In this document: positions 20,801-23,516 of the stretch, piece by piece
Position numbering within the stretch: position 1 is the first letter of the stretch
Layout: each line of letters starts with the position of its first letter
Assembly: GCF_000003605.2 (NCBI RefSeq)
Contig: NW_003122409.1
Span: 1,034,580-1,058,095, forward strand
Direction: 5' to 3'
Source of the DNA: Saccoglossus kowalevskii
Lineage: Eukaryota; Hemichordata; Enteropneusta; Harrimaniidae
Length of the DNA stretch: 23,516 nucleotides
Notes under the pieces: model-generated
The model's input: the letters and a program-made list of their open reading frames with translations, nothing else
Databases searched by the model: none
What the model was told of the DNA's origin: nothing
Translations under genes and position numbers: made by a program

Positions 20801-23288
20801 AAAAGCCAGGAATTTACTTGAATATAAATAATTGATTAATTTGAAAACTATTACAGCATATTACCCCCAATTTTATTTCAACACTGGTTTAGCATGGCAG
20901 TTCACTCTTCTCTAGCAATTCATATCTGCACAGATTTGTCCATACCTGATACAGCAAGGAAATCATCCAGCGTTGTGATTTCATCTACAGCCTCTGTGAG
21001 TAACCGCACTTGTTTCTCCCATTGATCTTTGAATGCATCCATGTTCTCTAAGGCAGCTTTACTACGTGGCCGAGCAGCCAATATACGGGCAGCGTTGATG
21101 ACCTGCAATTACAGACAGACAAAGTCATGGCAATGTTTAAAAAACACTGCATATATTAAGACACAGCAAGGAAACATTTATATGAAAATTTCATAAAACT
21201 ATTTCAGGATCATAATTCCTAACATTTAATTTACACATATACCAGTATATTATCAAGGGATTTATATAATGCATTCATTTCATTTGATGTGATTTGCACA
21301 ATGATCACAAAATTGCAAGACAAATTACTAGAAATTTAGGCAATCTAGATGACTGATAGCACCGTTTTTATCAATCCACACTGTGCAGAGAAAAAAACAG
21401 AGTGATTAAGAGGACAAAATGACTGTGACTCATTGCCTCGGTCACGTGGTTTGTGACGTAAGGGAAAATCTTGAGGTCGTGGGGCTTCCCCTGACCCAGA
21501 TTTCTCTCTCCGTCATTGGCTGAATCGCAGATTAATGCCTACAGTTCAAAATAGTCGTTTTGACTGACCAGAGTCTATGGTGGGTAATTGAATGTAGTGA
21601 ATGTAAATGTAAATGAGAGAACAGGTGTGATTGGTCAAAACAGGTGTGATTGGCAACTTGCATTCAACTCACATAGAATGCTGACATAATGGCATTATAG
21701 CAATTTATTGTGCTATCGTTGAATCTTTGCCTTCCCATGTGATTCTACATCACACTCATCCACGGTTGATGATTGTGGTTAAACCTACATGTAGGTAGGC
21801 ATTGAACTCTGGACTACTGATCACATGACCAATGCAACAACCATCACAAGTAACAAGTTGCAAAGTATCTTATAATCTGTGGTAAATACCTGGGGGCAGA
21901 GGTTTTCTAATTGTTGTGCAGCAAGTCGTACACACTTCACTCCTTCTTCATTGGCCGACATAGAACAAGCAAGATTGGCAACCTGTGACATTGAAATAAA
22001 AAATAAGAAGTTACTGCTGAAGGTTTCATACCACAATTGAAATTCGTATCAAGGTGTTTGGTTATGCAAGTACCCATGAATCTAATTCACTATTTTGGAA
22101 TGTTTTAACTGTTTAGAGTGAGGAGTCAGCTCGGTAAACTTTTCTAATACTGGCAACAATACTGCATTTCAAGTGATTACATTATTGTTTATAGGGAGTT
22201 TAATTGTAGCATGTGATGTAAAGAACTATCTTGAATACTTCATCTCAAATGTATGGCAGTGGCTTTGAAGCATGTATTGAACTGTTGGATATATTTCCTA
22301 TCATACACATGGTGAAATATATTCATAAAATACTGTAGCTAATATCTCAGCAACATCAAAGCCACTAAAATTAAACACACAGGTACAGTAGAAGAAATAC
22401 ATCAAGCTGAAAAAACATAGAATTTACTTTAATACTAACCACTGGAGAACATAAGCCTTCAGAAATGTTTGTAGAAAACTAAAATAACATTTTCACTTTA
22501 ACAGCAATGATTTGTTTCTCTATCTCCACTATCTCTTTGAACATTCAATAAAAATCAAAATACACGTACAACGATTTTTGGGGAAATGTAAGAATTTAAG
22601 TCTCACCTCTACAAGTTTGTTGGCATGTTCCTGGAAGACGCCAGCATATTCTTCTACTTCTTTCTCATTACCACTCTTAGCAGCTTCAATTAGCACAAGA
22701 AGAGGAAGATTGGTTTCAAGAAAAGAATCTGATATATGGTCTACCACAGCCTTTCGTAACTACAGAGTCAAATAGAGCATACAAAATGTATCAGAACAGA
22801 AATTTATACAGATTAATTATAAATTTATAATCACAAAATGTACAGACTCTCTCAATGACTTAACAAATCAGGTTAACTTCATTAGGGCAAACAAAAAATC
22901 CTTGTTTGAACCTGCTTGCACCTGCCATATAATATTTTAGAATTTTGCAAGATTCTCAAGATGAGAGTTGGCTATGCATTTTTCCAACTGCATTCATAGC
23001 CACAATATTGAGGATGAGTGTATGCAAACAAACAAAATGAACATTAGTTCTTCATCTTTTTTAATTTCACACAATAAATTTGTTTCCATTTTCCTCATGA
23101 GAATTTCTCTTACTCCGCACATCATAATGTTTCTCTGAGTATCAAAAAAACTACATTTAAACATAAAATGTTCTAATGTCTCCTCTTCCTCTTTGTTATA
23201 GACTTACCTGGCGACGTAAATCTCTGGTTTTGTTAAACATTCTCTCTATTGCCCTATCAAGTGGATCACTCCTTTCTTTACGACCAGC
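2653..23288 (-). CDS. CTNNA: alpha-catenin gene, 3' two-thirds (12 recognised exons, 5' end outside window)
   Basis: Alpha-catenin links beta-catenin/cadherin complexes to F-actin at adherens junctions and belongs to the vinculin/alpha-catenin helical-bundle family. Exons lie at 23208-23288, 22607-22759, 21890-21982, 20946-21102, 20269-20469, 18991-19133, 18354-18408, 14989-16670, 8573-8758, 7979-8219, 4495-4614 and 2653-2823. Every border is GT/AG and all junctions keep frame except 14989 to 8758. Diagnostic stretches include AGRKERSD, FLETNLPLLVLIEAAK, ENMDAFKDQWEKQV, LDRCAGAIRGRSARV, WDDSGNDIIILAKNMCMI, LAYLQRIALYCHQLNICSKV-like (V for L at the start) and WKMKAP. The coding sequence visible here is 3283 nt, of which 1682 nt is one unusual linker exon. 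The N-terminal beta-catenin-binding exons are upstream of the window. Family assignment is very secure; which vertebrate paralogue it is closest to cannot be told by eye. Confidence 0.96.
2824..4494 (-). other. alpha-catenin intron (before terminal exon)
   Basis: Intron with donor gtaagt at its 4494 end and acceptor tttgttgcag at its 2824 end. It contains one complete MITE copy (3761-3967). The surrounding 3600-4200 stretch has phrases such as CTGGACCAATTTTATTTAAA and CAAAATGGCTGATTGGTGAC that look like an older interspersed repeat interrupted by the MITE. No coding signal was seen. Confidence 0.85.
3761..3967. mobile_element. MITE-like element, copy 1
   Basis: A 207-bp element with imperfect terminal inverted repeats beginning CTGTAAA and ending TTTACAG, flanked on both sides by TA, which could be the target duplication of a Tc1/mariner-type transposase (inference). 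It is about 90 percent identical by eye to 12137-12344 throughout. Inside, ttcactgggttttaatttt-type and aaaacccagtgaa blocks repeat about four times in both orientations, so the single strand could fold extensively. It has no coding capacity and so is non-autonomous. Confidence 0.8.
4495..4614 (-). CDS. CTNNA: alpha-catenin exon: actin-binding tail, penultimate
   Basis: A 120-nt exon of 40 codons, phase 0/0, not long enough to stand out as an open frame alone. It begins LDSATSLIQAAKNLMAAVVQ, continues TVKASYVASTKYARQ and ends KGQAK. Vertebrate alpha-catenins read DSATSLIQAAKNLMNAVVLTVKASYVASTKYQK. The acceptor is tttgacag before CTCGACAGT; the donor is GCAAAA|gtaagt. The short variable end (ARQKGQAK) matches the region where family members differ (insect TRQGTVSS). 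Confidence 0.96.
4615..7978 (-). other. alpha-catenin intron, 3.4 kb, AT-rich; no gene
   Basis: A long intron with donor gtaagt at 7978 and acceptor gacag at 4615. It holds AT-only low-complexity stretches (about 4797-4905 and 6840-6890) and a diverged interspersed repeat at about 5553-5700. No open frame on either strand resembles a protein I know. The downstream gaaattt-rich sequence near 7180-7600 shows no structure I can name. Confidence 0.8.
5553..5700. repeat. old interspersed repeat, copy 1
   Basis: Shares an ordered set of short blocks with 8967-9085 and 20649-20790: CCATATTTT near the start, GTCAATGACAAATTAT, then A-rich sequence, then AAATGTTGCATCAATTTT and a final G-run with GACAAATTATGGCA. 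Identity is low and the copies differ in length, so the family is old. Boundaries are approximate. Confidence 0.45.
7979..8219 (-). CDS. CTNNA: alpha-catenin exon: actin-binding tail core
   Basis: A 241-nt exon: one base completing Arg, then 80 codons. It begins GRGPLKTTMDVIHAARRIAD and includes KLDKLARQIAELCPHSQSK, YLQRIALYCHQLNICSKVKA and SGELVVSA. It is almost colinear with vertebrate GKGPLKNTSDVISAAKKIAE...YLQRIALYCHQLNICSKVKAE...GGELVVSG. These residues form the central helices of the C-terminal actin-binding bundle. The acceptor is gttgcag before AGGTCGTGG; the donor is TCTGCA|gtaagt, phase 0. Open reading continues into the intron, but the perfect gtaagt donor and homology end the exon at 7979. 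Confidence 0.96.
8220..8572 (-). other. alpha-catenin intron, 353 bp
   Basis: Short intron between the two main actin-binding-tail exons, donor gtaacc at 8572 and acceptor gttgcag at 8220. AT-rich, with no further feature. Confidence 0.9.
8573..8758 (-). CDS. CTNNA: alpha-catenin exon: start of actin-binding tail
   Basis: A 186-nt exon. One base completes an Arg codon, then 61 codons and two bases. It begins KSLAQFTEEEREQIAQQVEE and contains WDDSGNDIIILAKNMCMIMM and EMTDFT. Vertebrate text is ARAIMAQLPQEQKAKIAEQV...WDDSGNDIIVLAKQMCMIMMEMTDFTR. The acceptor is gacgtag before GAAATC; an in-frame TGA lies just upstream of that AG, so the exon cannot extend. The donor is ACAAG|gtaacc. It requires two bases (AG for Arg) from the preceding exon, which the giant exon does not supply. 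Confidence 0.95.
8759..9673 (-). other. intron sequence between DIRS element and tail exon
   Basis: Non-repetitive intron left over on the 3' side of the DIRS insertion, with one old interspersed repeat at about 8967-9085. At least one small exon should lie in the intron that contains this stretch. Two weak candidates here have the required length (2 mod 3): 8 nt at 9182-9189 with a perfect gtaagt donor but no pyrimidine tract, and 20 nt at 9357-9376 with cgcag acceptor but a poor gtttaa donor. Neither is convincing enough to annotate as coding. Confidence 0.5.
8967..9085. repeat. old interspersed repeat, copy 2
   Basis: Resembles 5553-5700: CCATATTTTTCTCAAAA, then GGCAATGACAAATTAT, TTTGGTCAAAAATT and AAAAATGTTGATTGGG in the same order. 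Boundaries are approximate. Confidence 0.45.
9674..9912. repeat. DIRS terminal repeat (3' end of element)
   Basis: Starts CTTAGGCAGAGGGTTCTCCG. From about 9724 to 9910 it is the reverse complement of 14613-14805, about 90 percent identical, including ATAGAATCTAGGTCAGGGGA and GCCATATGGCAGCGCCATAA. The outermost about 50 bases (9674-9723) are not shared with the other terminus but are matched in reverse complement by 9982-10040 in the internal complementary region. Confidence 0.9.
9982..10107. repeat. DIRS internal complementary region
   Basis: Two adjoining halves meet at 10040/10041. The first (9982-10040) is the reverse complement of the outer end of the terminal repeat at 9674-9730. The second (10041-10107) is the reverse complement of the outer end of the other terminal repeat, 14756-14822. 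In DIRS elements this region is proposed to template the joining of both ends into a circular DNA intermediate that the tyrosine recombinase inserts. Its position next to the 3' terminal repeat fits the canonical order. Confidence 0.9.
10397..11500 (-). pseudogene. DIRS tyrosine recombinase, broken
   Basis: Fragments in more than one frame, in order. A core-binding domain at about 11500-11210 (ALSEQAANVLARANRDSTN, YTDWCSRREIDPYHPSIGQV, ending at a stop after VQEQD). A first catalytic block at about 11170-11000 (PPFEPL, then FLLALASGRRRPKLGALSF). A second at about 10640-10500 (RAHEVCAIANSLVLASGVPL, VGFWRMQNVFINYHLTD). Related DIRS recombinases have AHEVR and a Tyr near the end of that last motif; here the Arg is Cys and the Tyr position appears to be His. 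The enzyme would have inserted the circular element DNA. Stops and frame changes show it is inactive. Confidence 0.82.
11501..12136 (-). pseudogene. DIRS RNase H, C-terminal part, and connector
   Basis: Minus-strand remnant continuing the RNase H after the MITE: LALPRFLP, then VLLRTGNAMVVSLEKEGGTR, CQEYNVELTAHHLPGVRN and SLADAPSG. The usual DIRS motif is RTDN; here the Asp is Gly. It continues through a connector (YAFPPFPQ; ILLLVALNWPNKA) that in intact elements precedes the recombinase. There is a stop in DHRVLL's upstream codon and frames shift near 11720. Confidence 0.8.
12137..12344. mobile_element. MITE-like element, copy 2, nested in DIRS RNase H
   Basis: A 208-bp relative of 3761-3967 with the same termini (CTGTAAA ... 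TTTACAG). The 3' side is followed by TA and the other side by TT, so one flanking base of a TA duplication may have mutated. It splits the RNase H motif directly after NRLELKVV and before LALPRFLP, so it inserted after the DIRS element was already in place. Confidence 0.85.
12345..12700 (-). pseudogene. DIRS RNase H, N-terminal part
   Basis: Remnant reading MRIIGMMTSVQRVVLQAALR, then three in-frame stops within about 12580-12615, then IWDQVKEALPWWPSLANL, MTLVTDASSQGWGAHLLDEQ and IVWDYHINRLELKVV. TDASSQGWG carries the first catalytic Asp of RNase H and NRLELK the Glu. The sequence is interrupted by the MITE at 12344. Confidence 0.85.
12792..13236 (-). pseudogene. DIRS reverse transcriptase, broken
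   Basis: Reads HMETTFRVLLSIHSFDWLAP, LDLSGAYLHILMHPAS and GQVFEFWV in one frame, then GAPPFGLDTAPYVFTRVMKQ, LNLYPDYWLLHNPDKG and PNTQLVSLGMEF in another. The frame change sits at a run of seven G near 13045. LDLSGAY corresponds to the family LDLxDAY catalytic motif. YPDYWLL stands where DIRS elements have YLDDWLL, so one catalytic Asp is Tyr. The N-terminal part is lost in the assembly gap at 13237-13390. Confidence 0.87.
13237..13390. other. assembly gap (154 N)
   Basis: Run of 154 undetermined bases inside the reverse transcriptase region of the DIRS element. Its true length is unknown. Open frames crossing it are artefacts. Confidence 0.99.
13391..14612 (-). other. DIRS 5' internal region, unassigned
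   Basis: Between the 5' terminal repeat and the reverse transcriptase, where DIRS elements usually carry a Gag-like frame. The longest minus-strand frame is 13996-13625 (123 codons, MRVWHEWKVLTLGYRCFFRE ... LLTDPWASSGGTDSIMRRT). I do not recognise it, and it may be a Gag remnant only by position. A second short hydrophobic frame at 14587-14387 has no similarity I know. Confidence 0.45.
14613..14822. repeat. DIRS terminal repeat (5' end of element)
   Basis: Reverse complement of 9724-9910 over most of its length, ending ...GGGTAATTGAACATAGTGAA. The last 67 bases are matched in reverse complement by the right half of the internal complementary region. A third relative lies at 21435-21601 and ends at the same point, supporting this element boundary. 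Confidence 0.9.
14989..16670 (-). CDS. CTNNA: giant linker exon: proline-rich FH1-like region plus DGRP repeat array
   Basis: A 1682-nt open exon (two bases plus 560 codons) between acceptor ctctctgcag|CACCC and donor GAGAG|gtaatt. It starts (A)PTFISKLEHYYGKQAELKL, then an acidic run (EDEDED) and polyproline tracts at about 16560-16600, 16340-16400 and 16200-16285. A charged helical piece (KAERNQLQQHLKQMRENF) lies at about 16440-16490, and a Ser/Thr-rich spacer follows the proline region. About 27 repeats of the type GxDGRPI/xPDGRLx occupy about 15128-15795. The tail reads GWQKYDPL...EARMMRQDPNVQTRE. NVQTRE may correspond to vertebrate SVQTED, tying the 3' end to the ancestral linker. The entry phase fits the preceding exon exactly; the exit phase (0) does not fit the next recognised exon. 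I do not recognise the repeat. It could be an alternatively used exon, or less likely part of a nested gene. Confidence 0.8.
15128..15795 (-). repeat. protein-level tandem repeat array (GxDGRPI units) inside the giant exon
   Basis: About 27 consecutive units of 7-10 residues, for example YGPDGRPI, LGPDGRPILI, APDGTLI, GADGRPII, GPDGNPLMV, DPDGRLM, GSDGRPIL, GLDGKPMYL, DREGRLL, GADGQPII, GMDGRPIVI, SPDGKLL. Many fall into a higher order of two or three units (about 17-25 residues), alternating xxDGRPIxI with xPDGRLL. Each unit has a D/N-G turn flanked by short beta-prone hydrophobic residues (I, L, V), which would suit a repetitive beta-turn or solenoid-like fold; this is inference. The DNA copies are diverged (different codons), so the array is old and selected at protein level rather than a recent expansion. 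Confidence 0.88.
16671..18353 (-). other. alpha-catenin intron, 1.7 kb; no gene
   Basis: Intron between the short acidic exon and the giant exon, donor gtaagt at 18353 and acceptor ctctctgcag at 16671. The acceptor side is strongly pyrimidine-rich on the minus strand (tttttctcctctcttttctttccc-like run at 16680-16720). The interior is AT-rich with TTAATATTTAATTAATATT near 17440 and two similar TTGGC(G/A)CCCTCA phrases at about 17331 and 17364. No coding signal. Confidence 0.85.
18354..18408 (-). CDS. CTNNA: alpha-catenin exon: short acidic linker
   Basis: A 55-nt exon of 18 codons plus one base, DDRDDDLPSDIDELYDTN followed by a split codon. The acceptor is atttccag before GATGATCG; the donor is AACG|gtaagt. 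It falls where vertebrate alpha-catenin has the acidic, phosphorylated linker (TPEELDDSDFETED) between M-III and the actin-binding tail. The Ser in PSDID has acidic residues at +1 and +3, a casein-kinase-2-type context (inference). Only the position and acidity are conserved, so the assignment rests on frame, splice sites and location. Its final G plus CA of the long exon gives Ala. Confidence 0.78.
18409..18990 (-). other. alpha-catenin intron, 582 bp
   Basis: AT-rich intron with no repeat or coding signal seen. I looked for an extra microexon carrying the missing family residues after RRAVL and found none convincing. Confidence 0.8.
18991..19133 (-). CDS. CTNNA: alpha-catenin exon: end of M-III
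   Basis: A 143-nt exon: two bases that complete Val, then 47 codons beginning MPKFAQEVEDAVEALTI and ending YSGVRDIRRAVL. Vertebrate alpha-catenin reads MPRFTEQVEAAVEALSS...YDGIRDIRKAVLMIR. The acceptor is gtttttttag before TGATGCC. I place the donor at CTT|gtaata because it gives phase 0, which the next exon requires. The alternative donor a few bases later (ATAGG|gtatat) would put the next exon into a frame with a TAG stop. The last two or three family residues (M-I/N-R) are therefore missing or replaced. Confidence 0.9.
19134..20268 (-). other. alpha-catenin intron, 1.1 kb
   Basis: AT-rich intron, donor gtattt at 20268 and acceptor tttttttag at 19134. Nothing recognised. Confidence 0.85.
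20269..20469 (-). CDS. CTNNA: alpha-catenin exon: M-III
   Basis: A 201-nt exon starting in phase 1 and ending in phase 1, encoding the rest of Glu, 66 full codons and the first base of the next codon. It begins KHILEDIGKCNEALRDSD and contains LDRCAGAIRGRSARVCHVV, the most recognisable M-III motif (vertebrate LDRTAGAIRGRAARVIHVV), followed by EMQNYVPNPYTDRVINAVD. The acceptor is ctgaacag before AGAAACATA and the donor is AGAG|gtattt. The junction to the next exon restores a Val codon before MPKFAQ. The first half of the exon is less conserved than the AGAIRGR core, as in other invertebrate alpha-catenins. Confidence 0.96.
20470..20945 (-). other. alpha-catenin intron with old repeat
   Basis: A 476-bp intron. 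About 20649-20790 resembles the diverged repeat seen at 5553-5700 and 8967-9085. Nothing else was recognised. Confidence 0.8.
20649..20790. repeat. old interspersed repeat, copy 3
   Basis: Begins CCATATTTTTTTTAAAACAA and ends GTTGCACCAAATTTGTTGGG then AAAATATGGCAT, in the same block order as the two other copies. The copy is much diverged. Confidence 0.45.
20946..21102 (-). CDS. CTNNA: alpha-catenin exon: M-II to M-III
   Basis: A 157-nt exon of 52 codons plus one base (ends phase 1). It begins VINAARILAARPRSKAALEN and includes MDAFKDQWEKQVRLLTEAVD and ITTLDDFLAVS. Vertebrate counterparts read VINAALALAAKPQSK, DLFKEQWEKQVRVLTDAVD and ITSIDDFLAVS. The acceptor is aattgcag before GTCATCAAC and the donor is TCAG|gtatgg. 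The last base G combines with AG of the next exon to make a Glu codon, giving LAVS-E-KHILED. Confidence 0.96.
21103..21889 (-). other. alpha-catenin intron holding a DIRS end fragment
   Basis: A 787-bp intron, donor gtattt at 21889 and acceptor aattgcag at 21103. It contains a solo DIRS terminal fragment (21435-21601) and, directly after it, two copies of ACAGGTGTGATTGG at about 21621 and 21640. Confidence 0.85.
21435..21601. mobile_element. solo DIRS terminal-repeat fragment
   Basis: A 167-bp relative of 14648-14822 in the same orientation: GGTCACGTGGTTTGTGACGT, GGGGCTTCCCCTGACC, TGCCTACAGTTCAAAATAGT and TCTATGGTGGGTAATTGAA, ending GTAGTGAA at the element boundary. A few internal bases are deleted. 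No DIRS internal sequence adjoins it, so it is a truncated copy or a non-autonomous derivative. Confidence 0.88.
21890..21982 (-). CDS. CTNNA: alpha-catenin exon: M domain
   Basis: A 93-nt exon of 31 codons, phase 0/0: it begins VANLACSMSANEEGVKCVR and ends LENLCPQ. It matches vertebrate VANLACSISNNEEGVKLVR...LEALCPQ. The acceptor is gtcacag before GTTGCCAAT and the donor is CAG|gtattt. The upstream intron starts directly after GAG of the preceding exon, so the junction reads KLVE-VANLA without a gap. The segment belongs to the M domain, which keeps the protein in a force-sensitive closed state in characterised homologues (known of the family, not shown here). Confidence 0.95.
21983..22606 (-). 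other. alpha-catenin intron, 624 bp
   Basis: AT-rich intron with no feature recognised. Confidence 0.85.
22607..22759 (-). CDS. CTNNA: alpha-catenin exon: M-II helices
   Basis: A 153-nt exon of 51 codons, phase 0/0, beginning LRKAVVDHISDSFLETN and ending FQEHANKLVE. It is nearly identical to the vertebrate stretch LRKAVMDHVSDSFLETN...EHANKLIE. The segment LPLLVLIEAAKSGNEKEVEE forms part of the M-II helical bundle in known alpha-catenin structures. The acceptor is ctgtag before TTACGAAAG and the donor is GAG|gtgaga. Joining it to the previous exon gives DLRRQ-LRKAV, exactly as in the family. Confidence 0.95.
22760..23207 (-). other. alpha-catenin intron, 448 bp
   Basis: AT-rich intron with donor gtaagt at 23207 and acceptor ctgtag at 22760. 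No further feature recognised. Confidence 0.85.
23208..23288 (-). CDS. CTNNA: alpha-catenin exon: start of M-II region
   Basis: An 81-nt exon encoding 27 residues, phase 0 at both ends. It starts AGRKERSDPLDRAIERM and ends TRDLRRQ. Vertebrate alpha-catenin has AGRKERSDALNSAIDKM then TRDLRRQ at the same place, around residue 370-400, near the boundary between the vinculin-binding M-I bundle and M-II. The acceptor is tttcag directly before GCTGGTCG on the minus strand, and the donor is CAG|gtaagt. It is the most 5' exon in the window. Preceding exons (N-terminal and M-I, including the vinculin-binding site) must lie above base 23516. Confidence 0.93.
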
Positions 23289-23516
23289 CTGAAACATACG
23301 ATAAAATGATACTATTATGTAGAGAATACTGTAGTTATTATGTAAACAGGTGGTTATTCTGGAGCAGCTGTCAATACCTTGGGTCATACCAGGGCATTGT
23401 TTCTAAGTTTTGATGGGAAATATGAAAATTACAAATGCAATTTCTTGAACACAGTTTATCATCTACGATTAAAAATATAATTTATTTATGGAACTGTCAA
23501 TAGTTTTTATGGTTAT

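Overview
The window is animal genomic DNA: AT-rich and intron-dominated, with the 3' two-thirds of an alpha-catenin gene on the minus strand. Twelve exons, all with GT/AG borders and eleven with matching reading-frame phase, run from about 23288 down to a stop codon at 2653. Their conceptual protein follows the alpha-catenin M domain, the M-to-tail linker and the actin-binding tail, ending in a variant of the conserved C-terminus. The 5' exons lie beyond base 23516. The sequence does not fix the species. A single alpha-catenin close to both vertebrate and insect versions, in a repeat-rich invertebrate-like genome, suggests a marine invertebrate (hemichordate, cephalochordate or lophotrochozoan); this is inference.

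Layout, from high to low coordinates in the sense of the gene. 23288-18991 holds six exons of the M domain (M-II/M-III). 18408-18354 is a short acidic linker exon. 16670-14989 is one exceptionally long exon (1682 nt, about 560 codons) inserted exactly at the M-to-tail linker. It encodes proline-rich, formin-FH1-like tracts followed by about 27 copies of a 7-10-residue repeat built on DGRP. 8758-8573, 8219-7979, 4614-4495 and 2823-2653 encode the actin-binding tail. The long exon ends in phase 0 but the next recognised exon needs phase 2, so at least one small exon between them is unidentified. With the long exon the protein would be roughly 1450-1500 residues instead of the usual about 900, with the cadherin/beta-catenin-linked part and the F-actin-binding part separated by a large extra segment.

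The intron between the long exon and the tail exons (14988-8759) is filled by a degenerate DIRS-type (tyrosine-recombinase) retrotransposon in the same orientation as the gene, about 9674-14822. It has inverted terminal repeats, an internal complementary region matching both outer ends, and decayed reverse transcriptase, RNase H and tyrosine recombinase remnants with stops, a frameshift, a 154-base assembly gap and changed active-site residues. A 208-bp MITE-like element sits inside its RNase H region; a second copy of the MITE lies at 3761-3967. A solo fragment of the DIRS terminal repeat lies in another intron (21435-21601).

The remaining DNA is introns and 3' flank with AT-rich low-complexity sequence, short tandem repeats and old interspersed repeats. 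I see no tRNA, rRNA, CRISPR array or second host gene.
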